In this document: positions 1-8,453 of the stretch, in pieces
Layout of the letters: each line of letters starts with the position of its first letter
Position numbering within the stretch: the first letter of the stretch is position 1
Assembly: GCA_025352435.1 (NCBI GenBank)
Contig: JANXTN010000035.1
Span: 1 to 13,808 of the forward strand
DNA from: Ferruginibacter sp.
Lineage (GTDB): Bacteria > Bacteroidota > Bacteroidia > Chitinophagales > Chitinophagaceae
DNA length: 13,808 bases
Direction of reading: 5' to 3'
Notes under the pieces: generated by a model
Seen by the model: the letters and a program-made list of their open reading frames with translations, nothing else
Told to the model about the DNA's origin: nothing
Database searches by the model: none
Program-made: the position numbers and the translations under genes

Positions 1-222
1 GGCTTCAGCAACATATAAATTTCCATCTGGTCCAAACTTTAATCCCCTTGGATGATTGAGCCCTGTTGTTAATGATCTCATTATTGCTGTGCCCTCAGCC
101 TTTTGTAATGGTGCGATACCATTTGTTGCGTTTGCCTGGTCTGTAGACAATGTTTCCTTTTTACATTCCGTAAAAAGAAAACATGCAGAAATACCAATAA
201 TCAATTTCAATTTTTGTTTCAT
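1..222 (-). CDS. ScyD/ScyE-like beta-propeller lipoprotein, N-terminal part (cut by window edge)
   Basis: Reading from ATG at 222 leftwards gives 74 codons open to the window edge. The first 20 residues are MKQKLKLIIGISACFLFTEC: a basic start, a hydrophobic core and a cysteine at residue 20 followed by KKE, which resembles a lipoprotein signal with an imperfect lipobox. The mature part has a polar linker and then a stretch reading TGLNHPRGLKFGPDGNLYVA near residues 55-73. That stretch is typical of the first blade of ScyD/ScyE-family and NHL/SMP-30-like beta-propeller proteins. I infer a secreted or surface lipoprotein of unknown ligand. Most of the protein lies outside the window, so family assignment rests on one blade motif. 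No good Bacteroidota promoter was seen upstream. The antisense reading of this stretch is also open but has no family features. Confidence 0.7.
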   Translation of the reverse strand, partial: MKQKLKLIIGISACFLFTECKKETLSTDQANATNGIAPLQKAEGTAIMRSLTTGLNHPRGLKFGPDGNLYVAEA

Positions 223-325
223 ACTAACATTTTTTAAAGTGAATAAATTAATTCTGGTTATTATCAGGATATCATTTTTAAAGAAGCGAAAGACATTATA
301 TTTAAATGGTAACTCTTCATCATCT

Positions 326-342
326 CCGCATTATTAATGCGG
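326..342. other. Small perfect inverted repeat (weak terminator candidate)
   Basis: CCGCATT and AATGCGG form a 7 bp stem (8 bp counting the flanking T-A pair) around a 3-base loop. On the plus strand a loose T-rich stretch follows, so it could end a plus-strand transcript, but no plus-strand gene precedes it. It lies upstream of the lipoprotein start on the other strand. Function is not assignable. Confidence 0.3.
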
Positions 343-780
343 AACTTCTTATTTTATTTCCACCTATTTTCAAAGTAAGAAACCGGATTGAAGTATAAAG
401 TGTAGTAGTTTGGAGGGGAACGGATGAAGGTCAAACTTAATACCAAATTACATATTTTTTATAATATAAAAAATAAATAATATAATGAGGAAAAGTTTTT
501 TGGAATTAGTCAAGTAAGAAGAAAGAAAAAACGCTAAGGAGGCAATTCTTCAGGTTATAAGACGATGGATATTTTTTTTGCATTGAGATACGGTTCAAAA
601 ACCAAAAGTTCCTTATTTTTTTCGTTCTGCAATCAAATCTTTCTTCTATGGAAAGACATTTAAATGGACAAATAATTATCCTTTGAATTGTTCTTGAACA
701 GAAAATCGTTTTCTATTATTGTATGGCCCGATTCTTTAAGAAAGAGCATTAATATCTTCGTAGTAAAAAGTCTGATCAAA
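343..780. other. Intergenic stretch without recognisable gene
   Basis: All frames on both strands are broken by frequent stops; the longest open pieces are about 30-40 codons and resemble no family I know. An all-AT perfect hairpin (10 bp stem, 3-base loop AAT) lies at 453-475. An AAGGAGG-like run near 536-542 is not correctly spaced from any useful ORF. The stretch could be decayed coding DNA, but nothing in it supports a specific origin. Confidence 0.5.
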
Positions 781-810
781 TTTGCTTTGCAGATGTAAAT
801 ATGGTGCACC

Positions 811-842
811 TAGAAACAAGAAATCCCCAGATTTATCTGAGG
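811..842 (-). terminator. Rho-independent terminator of tRNA-Asp
   Basis: Read on the minus strand, CCTCAGAT at 842-835 pairs with ATCTGGGG at 832-825: a 7-8 bp stem with one G-T wobble and a very short loop. A T-rich tail (ATTTCTTGTTTCT) follows at 824-812. It begins seven bases after the tRNA 3' end at 849, the expected place for an intrinsic terminator of a single-gene tRNA transcript. Confidence 0.7.
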
Positions 843-848
843 ACTTCG

Positions 849-922
849 CGGGCTGGACGGGACTCGAACCCGCGACCTCTGCCGTGACAGGGCAGCATTC
901 TAACCAACTGAACTACCAACCC
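849..922 (-). tRNA. trnD: tRNA-Asp (anticodon GTC)
   Basis: The 74-base minus-strand sequence folds as a standard cloverleaf. The acceptor arm GGGTTGG pairs with CCAGCCC (one G-T wobble) and the discriminator is G. The anticodon stem CTGCC/GGCAG encloses loop CTGTCAC, giving anticodon GTC for aspartate. The T arm contains the conserved GGTTCGAGTCC stretch. The three bases after the discriminator are CGA, so CCA is not encoded and must be added by the CCA-adding enzyme. A promoter lies upstream at 974-1006 and an intrinsic terminator downstream, so it appears to be a monocistronic tRNA gene. Confidence 0.97.
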
Positions 923-973
923 ATTACCTTTAAAAAAACAATAGATCTTTATAATCCTGTTTTTTCCGGATTG

Positions 974-1006
974 CAAATATAGGTGAATTAATATTTTGAA
1001 AACAAA
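974..1006 (-). promoter_or_regulatory. Bacteroidota sigma-A promoter of tRNA-Asp
   Basis: On the minus strand TTTG (1006-1003) is followed after 21 bases by TATATTTG (981-974). This matches the Bacteroidota housekeeping consensus (TTTG near -33, TAnnTTTG near -7) exactly in both boxes. Transcription would start near 967-970, giving a leader of about 45 bases before the mature tRNA. The motif match is seen directly; activity is inferred. Confidence 0.75.
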
Positions 1007-1080
1007 CTTTCTAAAAAAAAATGTAACTCCTATTTTTACAAAACATTTACATCATAAATTTATTTTAAAGGTAAAAAACT

Positions 1081-2049
1081 ATGCCCCAATTAATAAACAG
1101 ACAATATCTTGAATTTGAAAAGCCTCTAAAAGAATTATACGATCAAATAGAACAACTCTCCATAACACAAGAAAAGTCTGACACGGATATGAGCAGCGCA
1201 ATCGGGCTGCTTGAATCAAGAATCACTGAAACCAAAAAAGCTATTACAGAAAATTTAACTCCTTGGCAAAGGGTTCAAATGAGTCGTCATCCTGACAGAC
1301 CTTACACATTAAAATACATCGAAAAAATGTGTTCGGCTTTTACAGAGTTACACGGAGACAGAAATGTAAAAGATGATAAGGCTATGGTTGGGGGTTTTGC
1401 CCAGCTAAATGGCGAAACAGTTATGATTATCGGACAACAAAAAGGAAACAATACTAAAACTCGACAGTTAAGAAATTTTGGGATGGCTAATCCTGAAGGC
1501 TACAGAAAAGCGCTCCGCCTTATGAAGCTGGCAGAAAAATTTAATAAGCCCGTAATTACTTTAATAGATACGCCCGGTGCATACCCTGGGCTTGAAGCAG
1601 AAGAACGGGGGCAAGGCGAAGCAATTGCAAGAAATATTTTTGAAATGATAAGCCTTAAAGTTCCTGTAATATGCGTCATTATCGGTGAAGGCGCCAGTGG
1701 TGGAGCTTTGGGTATTGGCGTGGGAGATCGGGTAGTAATGATGGAAAATACATGGTACACGGTTATTTCTCCGGAAAGCTGCAGTAGTATATTGTGGCGC
1801 AGTTGGGATAAAAAAGAAACTGCCGCGGAGCAGTTAAAATTAACAGCAAAAGATATGTTGGCTTTTGGGTTGGTGGATGAAGTAATACCTGAACCAATTG
1901 GTGGGGCGCATTGGGATTATGATGAAGCCGCCGAAATTCTACGCAACTATCTCATAAAAACTCTCGATGAATTAAAACAAATACCGGCACATGAAAGAGT
2001 AGACGATAGAATTAAAAAATTCGGAAAAATGGGTTTTTGGGAAGAATAA
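1081..2049 (+). CDS. accA: Acetyl-CoA carboxylase carboxyltransferase, alpha subunit
   Basis: This 322-residue protein is the alpha subunit of the carboxyltransferase half of acetyl-CoA carboxylase. With AccD it moves the carboxyl group from biotinylated AccB to acetyl-CoA, making malonyl-CoA for fatty acid synthesis in the cytoplasm. The length is normal for the family. A helical N-terminal segment (about 1-60) precedes the crotonase-like domain. Key stretches are LHGDRN at 90-95, DTPGAYPG at 163-170 continuing into [14 protein letters not shown], and the oxyanion-hole region [15 protein letters not shown] at 202-216. [11 protein letters not shown] follows at 229-239. The ATG at 1081 gives the usual N-terminus. 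It is the first gene of the plus-strand series, 35 bases ahead of the oxidoreductase. I saw no clear promoter in the 158 bases between it and the divergent tRNA gene. Confidence 0.97.
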   Translation: MPQLINRQYLEFEKPLKELYDQIEQLSITQEKSDTDMSSAIGLLESRITETKKAITENLTPWQRVQMSRHPDRPYTLKYIEKMCSAFTELHGDRNVKDDKAMVGGFAQLNGETVMIIGQQKGNNTKTRQLRNFGMANPEGYRKALRLMKLAEKFNKPVITLIDTPGAYPGLEAEERGQGEAIARNIFEMISLKVPVICVIIGEGASGGALGIGVGDRVVMMENTWYTVISPESCSSILWRSWDKKETAAEQLKLTAKDMLAFGLVDEVIPEPIGGAHWDYDEAAEILRNYLIKTLDELKQIPAHERVDDRIKKFGKMGFWEE

Positions 2050-2084
2050 AAATTATATTTCGGCAAGGCGATTAAAATAGTAAT

Positions 2085-3053
2085 ATGCTAAAGATTGGAT
2101 TAATTGGCGCCGGACATTTAGGAAAATTCCATTTAAACAACTGGCTAGAAATACCAAACGTAACTGTCGTCGGCTTTTATGATACAGATGATGCCATTGC
2201 AAATTCTGTTTCAGTAAAATACAAAATAAAAAGATTTAATTCTGCCGAGGAGTTATTGGATAGTTGTGATGCAATCGATATAGTAGCCCCTACATCTTTT
2301 CATTACAAACTTTGTGCTCTTGCTTTACGGAAAGGTAAGCATGTATTTGTAGAGAAGCCTCTTACAAATACCATGGACGAAGCAAAATCTCTCTTAAAAC
2401 TTGCAGTTGAATCTAATTTAAAGTTTCAGGTCGGCCATGTAGAACGATTTAATCCTGCATTTGTTGCTTTAAAAAATTACAAGCTTGAACCGATGTTTAT
2501 TGAAGTACATCGGCTTTCGCAATTCAACCCACGAGGTACAGATGTAAGTGTGATATTAGATTTAATGATACATGATATTGACATTATTCTTCAGTTAGTA
2601 AAAAGTAATGTGAGTTATATTTCGGCAAATGGCGTTTCTGTATTAAGTGATACTCCCGATATTGCAAACGTGAGAATTGAATTCGATAATGGTTGTGTTG
2701 CTAATCTTACAAGCAGTAGAATCTCTATGAAAAAAATGAGAAAGATGAGACTCTTCCAAAAAGATGCATACATCGGTATAGATTTTTTAGAGAAAAAAAC
2801 GGAGATCATCAGTCAAAATGCTACATCAGATAAAAACGTGTTTACTTTTGATATAGATACAGGAAAAGGGAAAAAAACGGTGGCCATTGCAAACCCGGCT
2901 GTTGCTGATACAAATGCCATGAAGGAAGAGCTCACTGCTTTCAAAGATGCAATACTTAAAAATACGGAAACGGCAGTTACGGTATTAGATGGTTTTAGAG
3001 CAATGGAAGTAGCACACCAAATTTTAGATAAGATAAATAAAGCTACCATCTAA
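2085..3053 (+). CDS. Gfo/Idh/MocA-family NAD(P)-dependent oxidoreductase
   Basis: This 322-residue protein has the Gfo/Idh/MocA two-domain plan. An N-terminal Rossmann fold carries the dinucleotide-binding glycine motif GLIGAGHLG at 5-13. The catalytic-lysine motif is EKPL at 90-93. A C-terminal alpha/beta domain carries GHVERFNPA at 117-125 and the MIHDID motif with a likely catalytic histidine at 163. Members oxidise or reduce sugars and sugar nucleotides. The GHVERFNP version occurs in relatives acting on UDP-amino sugars such as GnnA-like UDP-GlcNAc 3-dehydrogenases, but no GnnB-like aminotransferase is nearby, so the substrate is open. It lies 35 bases after accA and 11 bases before a sugar phosphotransferase, probably co-transcribed. 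A role in surface glycan precursor synthesis is inferred from the neighbour only. Confidence 0.88.
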   Translation: MLKIGLIGAGHLGKFHLNNWLEIPNVTVVGFYDTDDAIANSVSVKYKIKRFNSAEELLDSCDAIDIVAPTSFHYKLCALALRKGKHVFVEKPLTNTMDEAKSLLKLAVESNLKFQVGHVERFNPAFVALKNYKLEPMFIEVHRLSQFNPRGTDVSVILDLMIHDIDIILQLVKSNVSYISANGVSVLSDTPDIANVRIEFDNGCVANLTSSRISMKKMRKMRLFQKDAYIGIDFLEKKTEIISQNATSDKNVFTFDIDTGKGKKTVAIANPAVADTNAMKEELTAFKDAILKNTETAVTVLDGFRAMEVAHQILDKINKATI

Positions 3054-3064
3054 TTTCAAAACAT

Positions 3065-4462
3065 TTGAAACAACCTCGGATAAATATAGGCTGGTATATT
3101 TTGGCAGATGTATTTGTAGCAATATTTACTTGGGTAACATTTTATTACTTACGTACGAGATTATATGGCGATAAATTTTGGATTCCACCAGGGTTTTATC
3201 TTGGATTAGTAATGTACGTAACGGGGTGGGTATGCCTTCATTTTATTGCTGGAACGTACACCACACTCTATCAAAAATCGAGGGTAGTTGAATTTTTTAA
3301 AACAATACTTATTACTATAATTGGGTGTTTATTTTTACTCTTTTTTTTTATTTTAAAAAATCCAAAAACCAATAACTACGATTATTATTCAGAATTTTAT
3401 TTGCTGCTCTTTCCAGTAATGTTTTGCAGCTCTGTGGTGCGCATCATATTTTTATCACAAACAAAAAAACAACTACAAACAAAAAAAGTATTTTTTAACA
3501 CTCTACTCATTGGCTCTGGTAATAAAGCCAAAGAATTCTATAACGATTTTTTAGAAGCAAATGATAATTCCGGCTTTGTAATAACTGATTACATTCATCT
3601 GAGTAGAAATAAAATAAATATAGCATCGCAACAAATTACTTATTACAACTCAATAGAAAACATTTCAGAAATTATTACAAAAAAAAATATTGAAGAAATT
3701 ATTATTGCTGTAGATAGTAACGACAGAGCTATTATTACTCAAGTCATGAATAAATTGAGCAACAAAAATGTAAACATAAAAATTACACCAGATACGCTCG
3801 ATATTTTAAGCGGAGCATTGCAAAATACCAATGTAATGGGCGTAGCATTAATAGATGTTCACTTTGGAGAAATGCCTCTTTGGCAACAGAACATCAAAAG
3901 ATTATCCGATATCTTTTTAACTCTTGCAGGCGGCATCATTATCTCTCCCATTTTTTTATATACCATTTTACGTTTAAGATTTTCCTCAACCGGCCCCATA
4001 TTTTTTTCGCAACAGCGCATAGGTTTTAAGGGAAAACCTTTTACTATGTACAAGCTTCGCTCTATGAAAGTAGATGCAGAAAAAGACGGACCAATGCTAA
4101 GCAGTGACCATGACTGCAGAATAACACCTTGGGGCAAAACTATGCGTAAATGGCGGCTAGATGAACTGCCACAACTTTGGAATATTTTAACTGGCAACAT
4201 GAGTCTCGTAGGGCCACGACCAGAAAGAAAATTTTATATAGACCAACTTATACAACTACGCCCCGAGTACACATATCTTTTTAAAGTAAAGCCCGGCCTC
4301 ACCGGATGGGGAATGGTAAAATTTGGCTATGCATCTACCCTCGAAGAAATGATAGAAAGAATGCAATATGATTTGATTTATGTAGAAAACATTTCACTCT
4401 CTTTAGACTTTAAAATAATGCTTCACACCATACGCATTATCCTTTCAGGTAAAGGAAAATAA
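3065..4462 (+). CDS. Polyprenyl-phosphate sugar phosphotransferase (initiating glycosyltransferase)
   Basis: This 465-residue membrane protein belongs to the WcaJ/WbaP-type enzymes that move a sugar-1-phosphate from a nucleotide sugar to undecaprenyl phosphate, starting exopolysaccharide or O-antigen units at the inner membrane. About four transmembrane segments (near 8-28, 41-61, 79-97, 110-130) are followed by a soluble Rossmann-like region (about 143-265). The C-terminal catalytic domain (about 275-465) opens with KRLSDIF and a membrane-embedded helix. Catalytic-domain motifs are [19 protein letters not shown] at 316-334, [12 protein letters not shown] at 364-375 with the Asp-Glu pair, MSLVGPRPE at 379-387 and KPGLTGW at 409-415. 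The start is TTG at 3065: no ATG lies before the first membrane segment. It follows the oxidoreductase by 11 bases. The donor sugar cannot be told from sequence. Confidence 0.93.
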   Translation: MKQPRINIGWYILADVFVAIFTWVTFYYLRTRLYGDKFWIPPGFYLGLVMYVTGWVCLHFIAGTYTTLYQKSRVVEFFKTILITIIGCLFLLFFFILKNPKTNNYDYYSEFYLLLFPVMFCSSVVRIIFLSQTKKQLQTKKVFFNTLLIGSGNKAKEFYNDFLEANDNSGFVITDYIHLSRNKINIASQQITYYNSIENISEIITKKNIEEIIIAVDSNDRAIITQVMNKLSNKNVNIKITPDTLDILSGALQNTNVMGVALIDVHFGEMPLWQQNIKRLSDIFLTLAGGIIISPIFLYTILRLRFSSTGPIFFSQQRIGFKGKPFTMYKLRSMKVDAEKDGPMLSSDHDCRITPWGKTMRKWRLDELPQLWNILTGNMSLVGPRPERKFYIDQLIQLRPEYTYLFKVKPGLTGWGMVKFGYASTLEEMIERMQYDLIYVENISLSLDFKIMLHTIRIILSGKGK

Positions 4463-4553
4463 TTAAATACATTTTTGGGACTCTTATCATTTTATATCAA
4501 TTAACATTTTGTTCGTTGCCTGCCTGCAATCTTTTTGTTCAAATGCACCAAAA

Positions 4554-4577
4554 GCCTGCCCGTCCGTTCAGGCGGGG
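4554..4577. repeat. GC-rich palindromic element (REP-like candidate)
   Basis: CCTGCC at 4555-4560 can pair with GGCGGG at 4571-4576 (one G-T wobble) around a 10-base loop; alternatively GCCTG at 4554-4558 pairs with CAGGC at 4569-4573. The island is sharply GC-rich compared with its flanks, and CCTGCCTGC occurs about 35 bases upstream. Such elements are often dispersed extragenic repeats in Bacteroidota genomes, but only one copy is seen here, so repeat status is inferred. No T-run follows, so it is a poor intrinsic terminator. Confidence 0.4.
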
Positions 4578-4700
4578 ATTTGCGGCTAAGCAAAGCACCC
4601 TCTCCAACAGTTTAACCTTTTTAAACTTTACTATGCAATATCTATGAGTCCACTGCATTATCAAATAGCCTTTGTAGTTCAACATTAAACGTAATTTCAG

Positions 4701-4708
4701 TATTTTTG
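4701..4708 (+). promoter_or_regulatory. Candidate -7 box of the M1 peptidase gene
   Basis: TATTTTTG matches the Bacteroidota TAnnTTTG box exactly and sits 13 bases before the TTG start. A degenerate TTC lies at 4678-4680 with a 20-base spacer; a better TTTG at 4671-4674 is too far (26 bases). If used, the mRNA leader would be only about 6-8 bases. A chance match in AT-rich DNA cannot be excluded. Confidence 0.35.
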
Positions 4709-4721
4709 GAAAAAATTTTTT

Positions 4722-7529
4722 TTGAAAAAAACCCTGCTGTTTTTCGCTGTTTTGTCTATTGCTAATTATTGCTTTTGCCAACAAACATACTGGCAACAAA
4801 AGAATGATTTTAAAATTTCAGTGACCCTTAATGATATAGATAACAGTATCACAGGTTTTGAGCAGATTGATTATTATAATAATTCCCCCGACACGCTAAA
4901 TTTCATTTGGATACATGTTTGGCCTAACGCATATAAAAATGATCGTACAGCTTTTAGTGATCAATTATTAGACAATGGCAGAACCGATTTTTATTTTTCA
5001 CCTGAAAATAAAAAAGGCTACATCAACAAACTTAGTTTTAAAGTTGATAAAGTTAATGCAGTAACAGAAGATCATCCACAACATCAGGATATCATAAAGA
5101 TTTTGTTGCCTAAGGCTTTAACACCTGGCAAAATGATAAAAATAGAAACACCTTTTCATGTAAAACTCCCTTACAATTTTTCAAGAGGTGGACATGTTAA
5201 GCAATCCTATCAACTTACACAATGGTATCCAAAACCGGCAGTGTATGATAAAGCTGGCTGGCACGAAATGCCCTACTTGGATCAAGGTGAGTTTTACAGC
5301 GAGTTTGGAAATTTTGATGTTGAAATAACAGTACCTAAAAACTATGTTGTTGCGGCAACCGGAGAGTTGCAAAATGAAGATGAAAAATTATGGTTAAAAG
5401 AAAAAAGCAATTTCAATAATTATATTTTTAAAACTCAAGAAAAAGCATTGGTTCCGTCCTCTTCTACCTCCCAAAAAACATTAAGATATTTGCAGGAGAA
5501 CGTCCATGACTTTGCATGGTTTGCAGATAAAACTTTTCTCGTAAAACAAGATACACTCCAACTTTCATCAGGAAAAACCATACATGTATTTGCTTATTTT
5601 TTACCTGCAAATAAATCATTCTGGATGAATAGTTTGTCATTCATTAAAAAAGCAATTACATCCAAAAGCACATGGCTTAGTGAGTATCCGTACAATGTTA
5701 TTAGTGTTGTAGATAATCCCTCACTGGTTCCGGGCGGTATGGAATATCCTACAATTACTTTGCTTAGTGCAGGAGGTTCAGAGGCGGCATTGGAATCCGT
5801 TATAAATCATGAAGTAGGACACAATTGGTTTTATGGCGTATTGGCAACGAATGAAAGACAATACCCATGGATGGACGAAGGTATGAACACATTTTATGAC
5901 CTTAAATACAACCAAACATTTTCGGTAAAAAAGGTTAAAAAACCTAAGGGCAATTTTATAGACAAAAAAATACCAGCTTATCCAGAAATAAATTTATTAT
6001 ACTCAGTAATCAAATTAAAAAAAGACCAGCCAATTAATACAGCTTCAGAGAACTTTTCATCTTTAAATTATAATCTCATAGCATACACTAAAGCCTCGCT
6101 ATGGTTGAAAGAATTAGAAGACCAATTAGGAGCTCCCATTTTTGATAAAGTCATGCATGCTTATTATGAGAGCTGGAAATTTAAACATCCAACTCCAAAA
6201 AATTTTCAGAACGTAGCAGAAGAAGTTTCAGGTAAATCGCTTGAACAAACATTTAGCCTGTTAAACCAAAAGGGAGTATTAAAAACTACACAAAAAAAAC
6301 AGCTAAAACTCACGGGGCTTTTTAATTTAAAAGAAACAGATAAGTACCATTACATATCTGTAGCACCTGCTGCAGGTATTAATTTTTATGACAAATTAAT
6401 GCTGGGTGCAGTTTTACATAATTATAATTTACCGCCAAGCAATTTTCAATTTGTAGCAGCACCTTTATATGCTTCCGCTACAAAAAAATTAAACGGAATT
6501 GGGAGGGTTGAATACAATTGGTTTCCTTCATCAAAGGGAGATAAACTAACGCTCTCGTTAAGCGCCGCCAAATTTACAGGAAATACATTTACAGATTCAA
6601 CATATACAAAAAACCCTTTACAGTTTTCAAAACTTACACCCTCTTTAAAATATTTGTTTGCAAATACAAATCCGCTGAGTAGGGTTAATAAATTTATACA
6701 GTTTAAAACTTACTTAATTCGTGAAACCCACATTTTCTTCAAAAGAGATTTTGTTAATAATGTTGATGTGATCAGTTATCCAAAGGAACGGAGGTATATA
6801 AACCAACTCCAATTAAATTTTGAGGACAACAGAGCTTTATATCCCTACAATGCTGTGTTACAGGGTGAACAAGGAGATGGTTTTGTGAGGTTAAACTTTA
6901 CAGGAAATTACTTTTTTAATTATGCAGATAAAGGTGGTTTGAATGTTCGTCTCTTTGGAGGAAAATTTATTTATACTGTAGATAAAAGTTTTACCAACCG
7001 TTTTACAACGGATATATATCATTTAAATATGAGTGGTCCTAAAGGTTACGAAGATTACAACTACAGTAATTATTTTGCCGGCAGAAATGAATTCGAGGGT
7101 TTAGCAAGTCAGCAAATAATGAACCGTGATGGTTTCTTTAAAGTACGTACAGATTTATTAAGCAGTAAAATAGGTAAAACAGATGACTGGTTAGGAGCTA
7201 TAAATTTGACGACATCAATTCCAAAAAATATAAATCCCTTTGAATTATTGCCCGTCAAAATTCCTTTAAAATTCTTTTTTGATATCGGCACATATGCAGA
7301 AGCATGGCAAAAAAACAGCAGTACCGGTCGCTTTTTATATGATGCAGGCCTGCAGATTTCTTTGTTTAAAAATATATTCAATGTTTTTATCCCATTAGCG
7401 TACAGTAAAGTTTATATTGATTATTTTAAATCAACCATCACAGAGAAAAGATTTGTAAAAAATATTTCCTTCAATATAGATATACAGCAATTAAGCTTTA
7501 GTAAATTATTTTCACCTTTAAGCTTTTAA
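4722..7529 (+). CDS. M1-family zinc metallopeptidase with C-terminal barrel-like domain
   Basis: This 935-residue exported protein has a signal peptide (MKKTLLFFAV onward, likely cut near residue 19). The N-terminal beta domain and thermolysin-like catalytic domain of M1 aminopeptidases follow. The substrate-end motif appears as GGMEYP at 338-343 in place of GAMEN. The zinc site is HEVGH at 363-367 with the third ligand Glu386 in WMDEG; all are intact. After the helical region (to about 530) comes a roughly 390-residue tail rich in alternating aromatic and polar strands that ends SKLFSPLSF. A terminal phenylalanine after such strands suggests an outer-membrane beta-barrel, which would hold the peptidase at the outer membrane. 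The start is TTG at 4722, since the signal peptide begins exactly there and no ATG is available. The barrel reading is inference from pattern. Confidence 0.88.
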   Translation: MKKTLLFFAVLSIANYCFCQQTYWQQKNDFKISVTLNDIDNSITGFEQIDYYNNSPDTLNFIWIHVWPNAYKNDRTAFSDQLLDNGRTDFYFSPENKKGYINKLSFKVDKVNAVTEDHPQHQDIIKILLPKALTPGKMIKIETPFHVKLPYNFSRGGHVKQSYQLTQWYPKPAVYDKAGWHEMPYLDQGEFYSEFGNFDVEITVPKNYVVAATGELQNEDEKLWLKEKSNFNNYIFKTQEKALVPSSSTSQKTLRYLQENVHDFAWFADKTFLVKQDTLQLSSGKTIHVFAYFLPANKSFWMNSLSFIKKAITSKSTWLSEYPYNVISVVDNPSLVPGGMEYPTITLLSAGGSEAALESVINHEVGHNWFYGVLATNERQYPWMDEGMNTFYDLKYNQTFSVKKVKKPKGNFIDKKIPAYPEINLLYSVIKLKKDQPINTASENFSSLNYNLIAYTKASLWLKELEDQLGAPIFDKVMHAYYESWKFKHPTPKNFQNVAEEVSGKSLEQTFSLLNQKGVLKTTQKKQLKLTGLFNLKETDKYHYISVAPAAGINFYDKLMLGAVLHNYNLPPSNFQFVAAPLYASATKKLNGIGRVEYNWFPSSKGDKLTLSLSAAKFTGNTFTDSTYTKNPLQFSKLTPSLKYLFANTNPLSRVNKFIQFKTYLIRETHIFFKRDFVNNVDVISYPKERRYINQLQLNFEDNRALYPYNAVLQGEQGDGFVRLNFTGNYFFNYADKGGLNVRLFGGKFIYTVDKSFTNRFTTDIYHLNMSGPKGYEDYNYSNYFAGRNEFEGLASQQIMNRDGFFKVRTDLLSSKIGKTDDWLGAINLTTSIPKNINPFELLPVKIPLKFFFDIGTYAEAWQKNSSTGRFLYDAGLQISLFKNIFNVFIPLAYSKVYIDYFKSTITEKRFVKNISFNIDIQQLSFSKLFSPLSF

Positions 7530-7531
7530 GT

Positions 7532-8452
7532 GTGACAATAAAATATTTAAAGCATAGCGAAATTGATAAAAGTAAATGGGATGAGTGCATTTTAAATTCA
7601 GTCAATTCTTTAATTTATGTGCATTCCTTTTATTTAGATAATTGTACCGAATATGGATGGGATGCTCTTGTATTAGATAATTATGAGGCTGTGATGCCAA
7701 TTACATTTAGAAAAAAATATGGTATCGTATATTTACACCAACCTGCATTTCTTCAACAAGGAGGAGTTTTTTTTAAAACAACCATCGATGAAAGAGTTGT
7801 TGAGGAATTTTTAGATGAAATTTTAAAGCGATTTTCATTCGCTGAAATAAATCTAAATTACTCCAACCAGTTAACAGAATTACCAAATATACAATCTAAA
7901 GCATTAAATAATTATGTACTACTACTCAATCAACCATATGTGGATATTGCAGCAAAATTTAGTAGTGTTTTTTTAAGAAATTTGCGACAAGCTAAAAAGC
8001 ATTTATTTATTTATGACAAATTTCAAACCTCAAAAGTACTCATAGACTTACACGTAAAGTTATACGCTTCCAGATTTCCAAAAGTAAAACAAAAAGATTA
8101 TAGGGCGCTTTTTACAATTTGCGAAGCATTGTTTGAAAGTAATAACACTATTTTGAGATGTGCTTGCAAAAATGGAGAAATTTATGCCGGAATAGTTTTA
8201 CTAAAAGATGAACAGAGAATATACAACATAGTCTCATCGATAACGACAAAAGGGAGAAAACTTTGTGCAAATCACTTTCTGTATGATTCAGTAATAAAAG
8301 AATTTTCTGAAAGTAATCTAATATTTGATTTCGAAGGTTCTGATATAAAAGGAATTGCAGATTTTTATAAGTCAATGTCTCCGTTAAATCAGAAATACTT
8401 TTCTATCAAGTTTAATCATTTACCTGCCTTTATAAAGCTTTTCAAAAAATAA
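7532..8452 (+). CDS. GNAT/FemAB-like acyltransferase of unknown substrate
   Basis: This 306-residue protein resembles the Acetyltransf_6/FemAB-like group with a GNAT fold. The N-terminal part has KWDECI near 15-20, a YGWDALV strand at 41-47 and AVMPITFRKKYGIVYLHQPAFLQQ across 53-76. The C-terminal half has a basic helix (RNLRQAKKH, 149-157), strands CKNGEIYAGIVLL at 212-224, and FEGSDIKGIADFYKS at 267-281, the conserved closing motif of this group in Bacteroidota. No signal or membrane segment is seen, so it is cytoplasmic. Members modify amino groups of cell-wall or surface molecules, but the substrate here is unknown. It starts with GTG two bases after the M1 stop, so it is translationally close-coupled to it. 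Its stop lies one base from the ispD stop on the other strand. Confidence 0.7.
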   Translation: MTIKYLKHSEIDKSKWDECILNSVNSLIYVHSFYLDNCTEYGWDALVLDNYEAVMPITFRKKYGIVYLHQPAFLQQGGVFFKTTIDERVVEEFLDEILKRFSFAEINLNYSNQLTELPNIQSKALNNYVLLLNQPYVDIAAKFSSVFLRNLRQAKKHLFIYDKFQTSKVLIDLHVKLYASRFPKVKQKDYRALFTICEALFESNNTILRCACKNGEIYAGIVLLKDEQRIYNIVSSITTKGRKLCANHFLYDSVIKEFSESNLIFDFEGSDIKGIADFYKSMSPLNQKYFSIKFNHLPAFIKLFKK

Positions 8453-8453
8453 C

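Larger units (their letters stand above)
4463..4721. other. Intergenic gap with GC-rich palindrome
   Basis: No gene is evident in these 259 bases. A minus-strand frame is open across 4539-4799, but it overlaps the next gene and has no family resemblance. The notable content is a GC-rich palindrome at 4554-4577 in AT-rich surroundings and a promoter-like box just before the M1 peptidase. No convincing terminator for the sugar phosphotransferase was seen. Confidence 0.5.

Noticed and set aside
56..337. Plus-strand 93-codon ORF
   Set aside because: It lies antisense to the lipoprotein gene whose N-terminus has clear signal and propeller features; the ORF itself has none.
782..982. Plus-strand 66-codon ORF containing GWTGLEPATSAVTGQHSNQL
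   Set aside because: It is the antisense translation of tRNA-Asp, a well-known annotation artefact.
3341..3349. Run of nine T within the sugar phosphotransferase as a phase-variation switch
   Set aside because: It simply codes part of a membrane segment (FFF) in an AT-rich genome, with no supporting sign of switching.
4539..4799. Minus-strand 86-codon ORF across the GC-rich palindrome
   Set aside because: It overlaps the start and signal peptide of the M1 gene and matches no family; the openness looks incidental.
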